DNA of 64,000 nt from Asticcacaulis taihuensis (GTDB lineage: Bacteria > Pseudomonadota > Alphaproteobacteria > Caulobacterales > Caulobacteraceae). The notes under the pieces were generated by a model, which did not search any database, was not told the origin of the DNA, and saw only the letters and a list, made by a program, of their open reading frames with translations. Numbering within the stretch: the stretch's first letter is position 1; each line of letters begins with the position of its first letter. The stretch lies in assembly GCF_900100255.1 (NCBI RefSeq), contig NZ_FMTS01000006.1, positions 205,478 to 269,477 of the forward strand. The letters run 5' to 3'. Of the stretch, positions 17,135-25,450 are shown in pieces. A program made the translations under genes and the position numbers.

Positions 17135-18091
17135 TCAGGCGTCCGCGTCGTGTTCTTCACTGAAAACGCCGGCATGGGCCTCTGCCCGGCCTTTCGGATC
17201 GGGATGGATCAGGATATCGGCATTGGGAAAGATATCGAGCAGGCGCTTTTCGGCGGCGATGATGATCTGGTGCGCCGCATCGAGCGACAGGGTCGGCGCC
17301 ATTTCGACATGGGCCTGGATCTGGATATAGGGGCCGGTCAGCCGCGTGCGCAACTGGTGGACCCCCAACACGCGCTCATCATCGGCAATCAGGCCGGCAA
17401 TGCGCGCCACCTCGTCATCGCCCAGCGCCTTGTCCATCAGGTGATCGGCGGCCTCCTTCAGCACATTGACCGCGCCCCAGATGAACCAGGCCGCCATCAG
17501 AAAGCCAGCCACCGCATCCATGAAACCGAAGCCGAGCGCCGCCAGCACCACGCCCGCCAGGGCCACGCCGTTACTGACCAGATCGGTGACATAGTGCATC
17601 CGATCGGCCGAGACCGCCACCGACTGGCTGCTTTTCAGGGCCAGGTTCTGCACGAACACCAGCCCCAGGGTCAGGGCCAGGGACAGGATCAGCACGCCGA
17701 TAGCCAGGCCGGAGCGCGCGATCGGCTGCGGATTTTGCAGATTATGAATGCACGACTGCATGACCAGCGCGCCCGAAGCAAAGACAAGCCCCGCCTGAAA
17801 AAGGGCGCTGAAGGCTTCGGCCTTGCCGTGGCCGAAGGGGTGCTCCTTATCCGGCGGCACCTTGGCGTAACGCACAGCGCCGAAGGTGATCAGGGAGGCC
17901 AGCAGATCGAGCCCGGAATCGGCCAGGGAGGCCAGGATGGACTGCGAACCCGACAGGTAAAGCGTCACCCCCTTCATCGCCACCATGACGCAGGCCGTGA
18001 CGACCGACAGGGTGGTGGCCAGCCGCACCAGGCTGTCCGGTGACAAATTGTGCAGGCCGGGGCCTTTGGCGTGAGGCGGATTGGAAGTCAT
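17135..18091 (-). CDS. Cation diffusion facilitator family transporter (FieF-like)
   Basis: Proton-coupled efflux of divalent cations (Zn, Fe, Co or similar) across the inner membrane. It has 318 residues with six predicted membrane helices in the first 215 residues and a cytoplasmic domain after. Metal-site residues are seen in TM2 (ADSGLDLLASL) and TM5 (HYVTDLVSNG), and HPFGHGKAEA is the loop typical of the family. C-terminal QAHVEM and ADILIHPDP belong to the regulatory domain. It is first gene of a minus-strand series with GST, queG, the glycosyltransferase and pgi. Confidence 0.92.
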   Translation of the reverse strand: MTSNPPHAKGPGLHNLSPDSLVRLATTLSVVTACVMVAMKGVTLYLSGSQSILASLADSGLDLLASLITFGAVRYAKVPPDKEHPFGHGKAEAFSALFQAGLVFASGALVMQSCIHNLQNPQPIARSGLAIGVLILSLALTLGLVFVQNLALKSSQSVAVSADRMHYVTDLVSNGVALAGVVLAALGFGFMDAVAGFLMAAWFIWGAVNVLKEAADHLMDKALGDDEVARIAGLIADDERVLGVHQLRTRLTGPYIQIQAHVEMAPTLSLDAAHQIIIAAEKRLLDIFPNADILIHPDPKGRAEAHAGVFSEEHDADA

Positions 18092-18319
18092 TGAAATCTG
18101 TTAGCACTTCGCCGCCGGTCTGCAAAGCCGCACGATCGCCCGTTTCCCGCCCTGATTTGGCCCGGAAGCCGTCGGAGGCTGGCAGGCGGCGTTACGATGA
18201 AAAAACATGTTAACAAATCGTAAATCCACCTTTGACTTTGGCGCAAAGGGTGTAAACCTCGCAATAATCAATCTTGATATTTGCAGTGGTTTTTGTTTCG
18301 TTTTTTGAGCAGGTAGACA

Positions 18320-19537
18320 ATGTCACGAGTCTGGATCAGCCGCACCGAGGCGCTCAAGCGCCTCGACGTCAAGCCGCAAACCCTCTATGCCTATGTCAGC
18401 CGCCAGCGCATCGCCGCCAAGAGCGACCCCACGCATCCGCGCCTCAGCCTCTATGCGCTTGATGATGTCGAGCGCCTGTCGCGCCGTGCCCCCGGCCGGG
18501 TCGCCAGAACAGCCCATGGCGCGCCCCGCCACCACGCCGCCGCCAGTCTTTCCGGCGGCACCATCACGCGCGGCGAAGCGGCCATCGATACCGAAGTCGC
18601 CATTACCCTGCACGGCCATCACTATGTCCGCGGCCGCGATCTTGTCACGCTGGCCGAAACGGAAAATTTTGAAAACGTGGCGGCGCTTTTGTGGCGCAGC
18701 GACACGCCCAATCCGTTCGGCCCGCTCAAGCCGCGCCCGGATGTCAACTTCCCCGGCGGGCCGCGCACCCGCGTGCTCTCCATGTTGAGCCGCCGACTGG
18801 AAGAGGACGCTCTTTCCGAGATCAGGGCCGAACGCGACCTCGGCACCGAGGCGGCCAGCCTGATCAACGAAATGTTCGATTCGGTCACCAATGGCGGGCC
18901 GCGCCTGTTTTTCCACCAGCGCCTGGCGCGCGCCTGGAAGGTCTATGACCTGAAGGACGTCGACCTGCTGCGCCGCGCGCTCGTTCTCTCGGCCGATACC
19001 AGCCTTGACGAGGCCACCCTGGCCGTGCGCGTCGCCGCCGCCACCATGGGACCGCTGGCCATTCCGCTGATCGCCGGTTTCGCCACCCTGACCAGCCCGA
19101 AACTGGGCGGTCGCATTTCGCGGGCGGAATCCTATGTCACCCAGGTGCGCCGCCACGGCAATCCGCTGGCCCTGGCCAAGGCGCTGCTCGAAAAAGGCCA
19201 TGAGCTGCCCGGCTTCGAAAAAGAACCTTCGCCTTCGGAAACCCTGCGCGCACGCAACCTGATTGAGGCCGCTCCGCACATGGGCGAGGATCTCAAGATG
19301 ATCCTGCGCGTCGGCGAAGACCTGACCGGCCAGAGCGTCGGCATGTCGCTCGCCCTGGCCCTGATCGGCCGTCACCTGGACCTGCCGCGGGAAGCGCCGA
19401 TGACGCTCTATGGTCTTGGCCGCAGTGCCGGCTGGCTGGCCCACGCCATCGAACAGATGCAGACCGGCGCTTCGCCGAAGGCGCGCCTGCGTTATATCGG
19501 CATCCACCCGGAAGCGACCGAACCGGTTGATGCATGA
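18320..19537 (+). CDS. Citrate-synthase-fold protein with N-terminal HTH; catalytic residues lost
   Basis: 405 residues. The N-terminal 45 residues (WISRTEALKRLDVKPQTLYAYVSRQRI) look like a MerR/excisionase-type HTH; the rest aligns to the citrate/methylcitrate synthase fold, best at the end (LYGLGRSAGWLAHAIEQ). All three catalytic positions are replaced: the first His (GPLHGGA) by Leu262 in SPKLGGR, the second (GFGHRVY) by Lys301 in GFEKEPS, and the Asp (NVDFYS) by Gly341 in SVGMSLA. It therefore cannot be a normal citrate synthase; a regulatory or scaffolding role is inferred. A 228-bp upstream gap holds no other gene. uppP follows after 59 bp. Confidence 0.85.
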   Translation: MSRVWISRTEALKRLDVKPQTLYAYVSRQRIAAKSDPTHPRLSLYALDDVERLSRRAPGRVARTAHGAPRHHAAASLSGGTITRGEAAIDTEVAITLHGHHYVRGRDLVTLAETENFENVAALLWRSDTPNPFGPLKPRPDVNFPGGPRTRVLSMLSRRLEEDALSEIRAERDLGTEAASLINEMFDSVTNGGPRLFFHQRLARAWKVYDLKDVDLLRRALVLSADTSLDEATLAVRVAAATMGPLAIPLIAGFATLTSPKLGGRISRAESYVTQVRRHGNPLALAKALLEKGHELPGFEKEPSPSETLRARNLIEAAPHMGEDLKMILRVGEDLTGQSVGMSLALALIGRHLDLPREAPMTLYGLGRSAGWLAHAIEQMQTGASPKARLRYIGIHPEATEPVDA

Positions 19538-19596
19538 TTTCGATTCACTTGGCGTTTAAAGTGCTCTAAGGATTTCCCGATCATATAGGGGTTTCC

Positions 19597-20400
19597 ATGC
19601 ACTATTTACTCGCGGCGCTGCTGGGTCTGATCGAAGGGCTCACGGAATTCTTGCCTGTCTCTTCCACGGCGCACTTGTTGATCGCCGAAAAGCTGATGGC
19701 GTTCAATGATCCGGGCGGCAATTTCACGGTCATGATCCAGTTGGGCGCGATCCTGGCCGTCGTCGTGCTCTATTTCGCCCGGCTTTGGAAGGCCGTGATC
19801 ACCCTGCCGACCTCAGCGGACTCACGCCGTTTCGCCATCAGCGTTCTGGTGGCGTTTTTTCCGGCGGTGGTGATTGGCGTCATCGTCAAAAAATCGGGCA
19901 TCTTGGGCGCCCTGTTTGACAATGTGCCGCTGATCTGCGGCGCCCTGATCGTCGGCGGCGTGGCCTTGTGGGCGGTCGATAAATACGCGCCGAAGCCGGT
20001 GCATCATGATTCCGCCAAACTCGACATCAAGACCTCGCTGCTGATCGGCCTGTTCCAGTGCCTGGCCATCATTCCCGGCATGTCGCGTTCGGGCTCGACC
20101 CTGATCGGCGCCATGGTGGCAAAGGTGGACAAGACGGCCGGCGCCGAATTTTCCTTCTTCCTCGCCATCCCGACCATGCTGGGCGCCTTCGTGGTCGAAT
20201 TCGCCGACAGCCACAAGGAACTGACCTCCGATCAATACAGCACCATCGCCATTGGTTTCCTGGTCGCCTTCCTGTCTGCGCTCCTGGTCATCAAGCCTTT
20301 CATCAGCTTCGTGCAGAAGCGCGGTTACGGCTTCTTTGCCCTGTGGCGGGTCGTGGTCGGCGTCGGCGGACTGGTGTGGTGGTTCGGCTTCGCGCACTAA
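19597..20400 (+). CDS. uppP: Undecaprenyl-diphosphatase
   Basis: Integral membrane phosphatase recycling the undecaprenyl carrier for peptidoglycan and polysaccharide export. It has 267 residues with about eight membrane helices. Both family motifs are intact: EGLTEFLPVSSTAHL near the N-terminus and PGMSRSGSTL around residue 163. Three hairpins follow before the convergent L,D-transpeptidase gene. Confidence 0.95.
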   Translation: MHYLLAALLGLIEGLTEFLPVSSTAHLLIAEKLMAFNDPGGNFTVMIQLGAILAVVVLYFARLWKAVITLPTSADSRRFAISVLVAFFPAVVIGVIVKKSGILGALFDNVPLICGALIVGGVALWAVDKYAPKPVHHDSAKLDIKTSLLIGLFQCLAIIPGMSRSGSTLIGAMVAKVDKTAGAEFSFFLAIPTMLGAFVVEFADSHKELTSDQYSTIAIGFLVAFLSALLVIKPFISFVQKRGYGFFALWRVVVGVGGLVWWFGFAH

Positions 20401-20411
20401 ACTAATGGGGT

Positions 20412-20430
20412 TTGGGGCCTGCGGCCCCAA
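20412..20430 (+). terminator. TTGGGGCC/GGCCCCAA hairpin after uppP
   Basis: Eight-bp stem, 3-nt loop, followed by GTCTTTT; 11 bp after the uppP stop. Confidence 0.55.
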
Positions 20431-20443
20431 GTCTTTTCCCTTT

Positions 20444-20484
20444 AATAAAAAAGCCTCGCCCTTTTCGGGCGGGGCTTTTTTATT
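20444..20484. terminator. Bidirectional rho-independent terminator
   Basis: AATAAAAAAGCC...CGCCC pairs with GGGCG...GGCTTTTTTATT; A- and T-runs at both ends serve uppP and the L,D-transpeptidase gene. Confidence 0.85.
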
Positions 20485-20496
20485 AAATCGAAGATG

Positions 20497-20513
20497 TGGG
20501 GTCACGGACCCCA
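20497..20513 (-). terminator. GGGGTC/GACCCC hairpin after the L,D-transpeptidase gene
   Basis: Compact palindrome 12 bp beyond the stop, the same type as the one after ahpF. Confidence 0.4.
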
Positions 20514-20525
20514 AACCCCATAAGT

Positions 20526-21035
20526 TCACGCACAAATCTCGACCGCATCACCCAGTCGGGCTGCCCGCAGAAAGTCCAGCATGTCCGGCAGGGCCACAGC
20601 GACACACCCCTCGGTGCCGGAATAATCTTCGCGCGCCAGGTGCATGAAAATGGCAGACCCCATACCAGGCACCGGCGGGTCATCATTATGCCCCAGTACC
20701 AAGATCACATCATAAACATGATCATCCCGCCAAAGCTTTTCATGGCCAGGCGCAAAGGGCAGCTTCACATGGCGATTGTAAAATTCAGAGGACGGATCGT
20801 CGCACCAGCCATCATCCGGCGACAAAGGCACCAATTCCAAAGTCGTTTCCGGGGGCGCTAGGCGGTCCGGACGATAGAAAACATAGCGAATCGGCCAGAT
20901 TCCCAGCGGAGAGGCGCCATCTCCCTCTCTTTTATCGCCCGCGGGGCGAACGCCCCCTTTCCCAATAGCGCAACGCACACTATGTTCGTTGATATGGAAT
21001 TGGCCAGCGGCGGCGGCACTAAACTTATTGATCAT
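20526..21035 (-). CDS. L,D-transpeptidase family protein (YkuD domain)
   Basis: 169 residues. The YkuD catalytic signature is present: HNDDPPVPGMGSAIFMH (His region) and YSGTEGCVAV with the nucleophilic Cys around residue 149. Such enzymes form 3-3 cross-links or attach proteins to peptidoglycan. No signal peptide is evident from ATG 21035 (MINKFSAAAAGQFHIN), which is odd for a periplasmic enzyme; short YkuD proteins of this type in alphaproteobacteria often lack one. The gene is divergent from the response regulator. Confidence 0.85.
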   Translation of the reverse strand: MINKFSAAAAGQFHINEHSVRCAIGKGGVRPAGDKREGDGASPLGIWPIRYVFYRPDRLAPPETTLELVPLSPDDGWCDDPSSEFYNRHVKLPFAPGHEKLWRDDHVYDVILVLGHNDDPPVPGMGSAIFMHLAREDYSGTEGCVAVALPDMLDFLRAARLGDAVEICA

Positions 21036-21088
21036 TTATTTGTCATCGCGGCTTAATCTGATAACGACAAGACTTAAAGTACAGGATC

Positions 21089-21775
21089 ATGGTGCAACAA
21101 AAAACCCTGCTGATCGTCGATGACGATGATGAACTGCGCGAAGCCCTGGCGGAACAGCTCGAACTTCATGAAGAATTCAAGGTTATCCAGGCGTCAAACG
21201 GCACCGAGGGCCTCAAGCTGGGCAAGAGCGTCAATGCCGACCTGATCCTGCTCGATGTCGACCTGCCCGACATGGACGGCCGAGAAGCCTGCCGCCTGCT
21301 GCGCAAGGGCGGGCTGACCACACCGGTGATCATGCTGACCGGCCAGACTTCGGATTCCGATACGATTCTGGGGCTCGATGCCGGGGCAAACGATTACGTC
21401 ACCAAGCCCTTCCGTTTTGCCGTGCTGCTGGCGCGTATCCGTGCCCAGGTCCGTTCGCACGAAACCAGCGAGGACGCCACCTTCCGTATCGGGCCATATG
21501 AATTCAAGCCGGCGCTGAAAGTGCTGGTCGACCAGACGCAGAAGAAGACGCGCCTGACCGAAAAAGAGACCAATATCCTGAAGTACCTCTATCGCGCCGG
21601 TGGCAAGCCGATCACCCGTGAGGAGCTGCTGACCGAGGTCTGGGGCTATAATGCCGGCGTCACCACCCACACGCTGGAAACCCACGTCTACCGCCTGCGC
21701 CAGAAGATCGAACCCGATCCGGCCAATGCCCGCCTGCTGATGACGGATGCCGGTGGGTACAGGCTACAATTTTAG
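21089..21775 (+). CDS. OmpR-family response regulator, CenR-like
   Basis: 228 residues: a receiver domain (about 6-120) with acidic pocket DDDD, phospho-acceptor Asp around 55 in LLDVDLPDMDG, Thr in MLTGQ and Lys in YVTKPF; then a winged-helix output domain (about 130-228) ending HVYRLRQKIEPDP...GGYRLQF. Residues and start (QQKTLLIVDDDDELREALAEQLE) resemble CenR, the envelope-homeostasis regulator of Caulobacter, as I remember it; a cell-wall enzyme gene and uppP next to it fit that role. No sensor kinase gene is adjacent. Confidence 0.85.
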   Translation: MVQQKTLLIVDDDDELREALAEQLELHEEFKVIQASNGTEGLKLGKSVNADLILLDVDLPDMDGREACRLLRKGGLTTPVIMLTGQTSDSDTILGLDAGANDYVTKPFRFAVLLARIRAQVRSHETSEDATFRIGPYEFKPALKVLVDQTQKKTRLTEKETNILKYLYRAGGKPITREELLTEVWGYNAGVTTHTLETHVYRLRQKIEPDPANARLLMTDAGGYRLQF

Positions 21776-21818
21776 TAGGGCCACAGGCCCTGCACCCATT
21801 TGTTTGAGGGGAACAAAA

Positions 21819-22262
21819 TTGGACGGCTTAATTCTGCGAATTATGGCGGTCGTTGGTTTGGCTGGCGGGGTGAATGCGCCGAGTCAAAACAATCCCGTAT
21901 GGGCTGATAATCAGTCGTCAGTGACTTTGGGAAGCGCAACAACGGATGCCGATGAAGCGGATCGATCGGTTATTGCCCAATTGAAGGCTCAAGGCTCGGA
22001 TACAACCAAACCGACTGACGTCATTTTCTATCTTATTTTCCCGACCCAAGCACACGCCGAAGCGCTTAGAGATTCAATCTCAGCAATGGGATTCAATGTC
22101 GATATTCATCAACTTGATGGGTATAGCGAATGGACGCTGGCAGCAAATAAAACACTGGTTCCCAGTGAAACGAATATACTGCCCCTAAGTCATAAATTTG
22201 AAGCTATGGCCCTATCAGAGGACGGAGAATATGACGGATGGGAAGCTGCGCTGCTTAAATAG
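21819..22262 (+). CDS. RraB-domain protein (ribonuclease E regulator-like)
   Basis: 147 residues from a TTG at 21819, chosen because GAGGGG lies 8 nt upstream; a longer frame runs back into the response regulator and has no ribosome-binding site. The C-terminal 100 residues show the RraB pattern: a ferredoxin-like unit (DVIFYLIFPTQAHAEALRDSISAMGFNV), a central W-T-L-A strand, K-x-L-V-P and the terminal GEYDGWEAAL. RraB binds RNase E in gammaproteobacteria; the same job here is inference. GC is lower than in the neighbours. An ATG at 21843 is the alternative start. Confidence 0.7.
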   Translation: MDGLILRIMAVVGLAGGVNAPSQNNPVWADNQSSVTLGSATTDADEADRSVIAQLKAQGSDTTKPTDVIFYLIFPTQAHAEALRDSISAMGFNVDIHQLDGYSEWTLAANKTLVPSETNILPLSHKFEAMALSEDGEYDGWEAALLK

Positions 22263-22385
22263 TCTGCCTTTCGGACGAAATTGAACTCTGCAAAGGCTGG
22301 CGCTGCGAAACGTCGGCTTTAATGTGTGTGATCCGATCCGGTTGGCCAGCGTATGTTGTTAAGGGCGGCAACCAAAGGATTTCGC

Positions 22386-22916
22386 ATGTTTCTGAAACTC
22401 GCCATGGCCAGCGCAGTCAGCGCCCTGCTTTTATCCGCCTGCGCCTCCATGCCCTCCAGTGCACAGGCGCCCCAGACGGTGGCAATCCCTTTAAGCCACT
22501 ACAGCGGCACCTGGCTGGAGATCGCCCGCCGACCAATGTGGCTGACCAATGGCTGCGTGGCGGGTTATACGACCTATAGCACCGGCGCCAAGCCGAATGA
22601 GATCGCGGTCGAAGACGGCTGCCACAAGGATACACCAACCGGAAAACTAAAGACGATCCGGGCGCGCGGCGTGCTGACGGATGCGGGCGGCGACAATGCC
22701 AGACTGGAAGCGCACTATCCCTTCTTCATTACATGGAATTACTGGGTGCTTTATGAATCACCCGACCATGACTGGTTCATCAGCGCCGATCCGAAGATGA
22801 AAAACCTATGGATCTACAGCCGCACCGTGCCGTCTCCGGAAGCCCGCGCTGTCATGGTCGCCAAGGCCAAAGAACTGGGCTATGATGTCACTAAGCTGGA
22901 GTTTCCGGCCTTTTAG
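22386..22916 (+). CDS. Lipocalin-family outer-membrane lipoprotein (Blc-like)
   Basis: 176 residues with a signal and lipobox (LLLSACAS). The start is ATG 22386, preceded by AAAGGA; a longer frame has no signal. The lipocalin G-x-W motif (YSGTWLEIARRP), an aromatic core (FFITWNYWVLYESPDHDWFISADP) and LWIYSRTV are those of bacterial lipocalins that bind lipids at the outer membrane. Confidence 0.88.
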   Translation: MFLKLAMASAVSALLLSACASMPSSAQAPQTVAIPLSHYSGTWLEIARRPMWLTNGCVAGYTTYSTGAKPNEIAVEDGCHKDTPTGKLKTIRARGVLTDAGGDNARLEAHYPFFITWNYWVLYESPDHDWFISADPKMKNLWIYSRTVPSPEARAVMVAKAKELGYDVTKLEFPAF

Positions 22917-22938
22917 GCCAGCTCTATTAGACCAGCAC

Positions 22939-23043
22939 ATGCAGGCGATTATTGAATATATTGTCGTTGCGATTATCGCGGCCACGGTCCTGATCCGGGT
23001 GATTGCCCTGGTGGTATTCAGCCGCAAGAACAGGCGCCGCTAA
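22939..23043 (+). CDS. Small membrane protein, 34 residues
   Basis: Frame 23 bp after the lipocalin gene: MQAIIEYIVVAIIAATVLIR..., one hydrophobic helix (about residues 3-27), then a basic tail SRKNRRR. The positive-inside pattern fits a real single-span protein with a cytoplasmic C-terminus. No strong ribosome-binding site. Its stop overlaps the converging gene's end by 4 bp. Confidence 0.45.
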   Translation: MQAIIEYIVVAIIAATVLIRVIALVVFSRKNRRR

Positions 23044-23459
23044 ACCTCTTCTGCATCGACATACCAGACGAACCAGATGGCGTCTTCCAACGTGCCGCCG
23101 CTCTCAATAAAGCGCGCTACCGGTTCCGGAAATGCCTCTTTGATCTCCCTGGCAAAATTGAATTCTGCCTTGAGCAGTTGCAAATCCTGCAAGGCGACAT
23201 TGGCTGCCATCTCGACCTGGGCGTCCCAGGGCAGGATCGGCGGGATCAACTGACAGGCATCGATCTGCACCCAGTCGCATTCGCCGATGGCATCGGGTGT
23301 GCGGATTTGCAGTTGGCCGCCGATATTGCGCAGGCCCAGGGCGCGCGCCGCCTCAATCACTTCCGGTAGGTCGATAATGCGCCAGGCATATTCGTTATGA
23401 CGGAAATCGGCCTTGGCCAAGGTATCCGCCGGCAGGCGGCTTTCAATCGGTTCACTCAT
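23040..23459 (-). CDS. Hypothetical protein, 139 residues
   Basis: I do not recognise a family. It is an acidic, probably soluble alpha/beta protein without a signal: an EYAWRIIDLPEVIEAARALG helix start, a central DWVQIDACQLIPPILPWDAQ segment and a terminal FVWYVDAEEV. It lies 35 bp upstream of the xthA stop on the same strand? no: xthA is transcribed towards it, so it follows xthA by 35 bp and could be the second gene of that transcript... Position and tight spacing support cotranscription with xthA. Confidence 0.65.
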   Translation of the reverse strand: MSEPIESRLPADTLAKADFRHNEYAWRIIDLPEVIEAARALGLRNIGGQLQIRTPDAIGECDWVQIDACQLIPPILPWDAQVEMAANVALQDLQLLKAEFNFAREIKEAFPEPVARFIESGGTLEDAIWFVWYVDAEEV

Positions 23460-23494
23460 GCGGGTCTCGTCTGGCAGGGCCCTGCCCCCGCCAA

Positions 23495-24295
23495 TTAGAT
23501 GTCAAAAATGGTCTGGATCGGCGCGTGATCGGAGGGCCGCTCCCATTCGCGCACGGTGTCGTGGATCTTGGCGGTGATATCGCCCCTGACCTTCGCCATC
23601 AGCCCCGGATTGAGCAGGATGTGATCGAGGCGCAGGCCGCGATTGCTTTTGCGGAAGTCTGCCGCACGATAGCTCCACCAGGTAAATATTTTCTGCGGAT
23701 CAGGATAGGTGACGCGGAAGGGATCGTGAAACTCACCGGCCTGCATCAGCTTGCCGAAGGTTTCGATCTCGATCGGCGTATGGCTGACCACGCGCAGCAT
23801 CTGGCGGTGGCTCCACACATCGAACTCACCCGGCGCGATATTGAGATCGCCACAGATCAGCAGGGGCTTATCCGGACCGCGCCGCTCCAGATCTTCGATC
23901 AGGCGCTCATAGAAGGTTAGCTTGTGATCAAATTTGTCATTGCCCTCACGGTCGGGGAAATCGCCGCCGGCCGGGATATAGAAGTTCCAGATATCCACGC
24001 CATCAATCCGTATGCCCTGGGCGCGGGCCTCGCCGCGGCGGCAGAAGGCCGGCGCCGGCAGGGTCTCGAACGGGATTTTCGACACCAGCGCCACGCCATG
24101 CCAACCCTTTTGACCGGCAATATGGATATGGCTGTAGCCCAGCGCCTCGAATGCCTCACGGGGGAACTCGTGCTCCTGGCACTTGATTTCCTGCATACAC
24201 AGGATGTCGACATCGGCATCTCTCAGGAACTGTTCGATCTGTGGCAAGCGCAGACGAACGGAATTGACGTTCCACGAGACAAGGCTAAGGCGCAT
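23495..24295 (-). CDS. xthA: Exodeoxyribonuclease III
   Basis: AP endonuclease and 3'-5' exonuclease of base-excision repair. It has 266 residues from ATG 24295 (MRLSLVSWNVNSVR), the canonical N-terminus of the family; a longer open frame upstream contains an R3 element and no homology. Motifs: QEIKCQE (metal-binding Glu), GDLNIAPGEFDV and the terminal SDHAPI (catalytic His). An R3 structured element ends 25 nt before the start codon. Confidence 0.95.
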   Translation of the reverse strand: MRLSLVSWNVNSVRLRLPQIEQFLRDADVDILCMQEIKCQEHEFPREAFEALGYSHIHIAGQKGWHGVALVSKIPFETLPAPAFCRRGEARAQGIRIDGVDIWNFYIPAGGDFPDREGNDKFDHKLTFYERLIEDLERRGPDKPLLICGDLNIAPGEFDVWSHRQMLRVVSHTPIEIETFGKLMQAGEFHDPFRVTYPDPQKIFTWWSYRAADFRKSNRGLRLDHILLNPGLMAKVRGDITAKIHDTVREWERPSDHAPIQTIFDI

Positions 24296-24320
24296 AAGGG
24301 AACAACTCTCAGAAACTCTA

Positions 24321-24391
24321 ATGCCGGAGGCATTGGCAAGGGCGCCCGCCCGCCGGCGCTGATGCACCAAGCCCCGCGGCGCCTGAGCGGA
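24321..24391 (-). repeat. R3 structured leader element, copy 1 (xthA)
   Basis: Read on the minus strand: CGCTCAGGCGCCGCGGGGC, a variant core (TGCATCAGCGCCGGCG), GCC-rich hairpin, CTTGCC, then the terminal hairpin AATGCC-TCC-GGCATT (24321-24335), 25 nt before the xthA ATG. The same layout is found at 39062-39135, 41147-41230 and 59529-59594. This copy is the most divergent in the core. Confidence 0.6.
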
Positions 24392-24406
24392 AAAAAGCAC
24401 AAAAAA

Positions 24407-24434
24407 AACCGATCCGCGCTGACGGATCGGTTTA
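24407..24434 (-). terminator. Rho-independent terminator downstream of lolA
   Basis: AAACCGATCCG / CGGATCGGTTT stem with a run of eight T on the minus strand. It lies about 145 nt after the lolA stop; the interval 24435-24576 holds no credible gene. Confidence 0.75.
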
Positions 24435-24576
24435 AAGATTTGGCACATAACACGAAGAGAAAAAAGGGAAAACGCACACCTGGAAGTCCAGGTCGGGAGA
24501 TAATCCGCCGTTCCATCTCCATGTGTTCAAAATAACACTCTTGCCAAAAATACACAAGAAAAAAGTGAAAAAGGCG

Positions 24577-25254
24577 TTATTTTTTCTTCTGCGGCTTATT
24601 TAACACAAATAAATCAGCCTTTTGCGCCGAATCGCGGCTGAAACTGGTCAGTTTAAGGTTCGTGGCGCGGTTTTGCGCATCGGTAATCGTCCACTCACGC
24701 AGGGCCAGCGCGCCGTTTGGCGCCTGGTCGAAGCCCAGCACCACCGAGCCTTCCACCGATTTGCGGCGGTCGCGCGCCTTCAGCGTAAAGCCTTGCGCAT
24801 TGGAGCTGACGGCCGTCACGATCACGCCCTGGTCGAAGCGAATCTGACGGGCGAGGAACAGCGACAGGGGCGTTTCCGACAGCGGATACTGATCGAAGGA
24901 TTGCAGACGCGGATCCCACATGCTGACCGTCTTGCCGTTGGAAACGATCAGCAGAGAGGTCGGCGCATCATATTCAAAGCGCATCTTGCCGGGACGGGCC
25001 AGATACCAGTTACCCGTGCTTTTGCGTCCGCGATAATCGGTCTGCTCGAAGCGGCCGTGGGCCGTGCCGAGCGCCTGCAGATAGGCCGTGGCGCTGGCGA
25101 TACGCGCCTTATCGGCGGCATTGAAACTGGGGGGCGAAATCAGGCCGCTGAACTGGTTCTTGTTGCCCTGAGCCAGGGCCGGTGTAATGGCGGGCGCGGT
25201 GACAAGGGCGGCGGCGAGGCCAGCCAGCAGGATACGTTTGGTCAAATCGGTCAT
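24577..25254 (-). CDS. lolA: Outer-membrane lipoprotein carrier protein LolA family
   Basis: Periplasmic chaperone that ferries lipoproteins from LolCDE to the outer membrane. It has 225 residues with a Sec signal (GLAAALVTAPAITPALAQ). The mature part shows the LolA hallmarks: ARFEQTDYRGRKSTGNWYLARPGKMRFEY split by the usual strands, then LLIVSNGKTVSMWDPRLQ. Divergent from the GH2 gene; no LolB nearby. Confidence 0.9.
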   Translation of the reverse strand: MTDLTKRILLAGLAAALVTAPAITPALAQGNKNQFSGLISPPSFNAADKARIASATAYLQALGTAHGRFEQTDYRGRKSTGNWYLARPGKMRFEYDAPTSLLIVSNGKTVSMWDPRLQSFDQYPLSETPLSLFLARQIRFDQGVIVTAVSSNAQGFTLKARDRRKSVEGSVVLGFDQAPNGALALREWTITDAQNRATNLKLTSFSRDSAQKADLFVLNKPQKKK

Positions 25255-25450
25255 GGTCTACCCATAAAAGCAAAATTCGTAAAAATCCAATGCCTTCAGG
25301 AAACATCTCAAGGCGTCATTTTTACGACCTTAAACAGGATGCGCTGAACCCGGCGTGAATGCGACCGTTAGGCTAAAATCGTATACTTTATGCTTGTGTG
25401 GCGTGGCAAAAGTCGGCTTAAATGGAGTCGGTTTTCGAAGGATTGATCTC

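Noticed and set aside
18207..18225. Possible CtrA box upstream of the citrate-synthase-like gene (TTAA-N7-TAAA)
   Set aside because: The second half lacks the required TTAA; one mismatch in the core makes it too weak to claim.
24223..24555. 110-codon minus-strand frame between lolA and xthA
   Set aside because: Covers the terminator and the R3 element; Cys/Phe-rich product typical of translated non-coding DNA.
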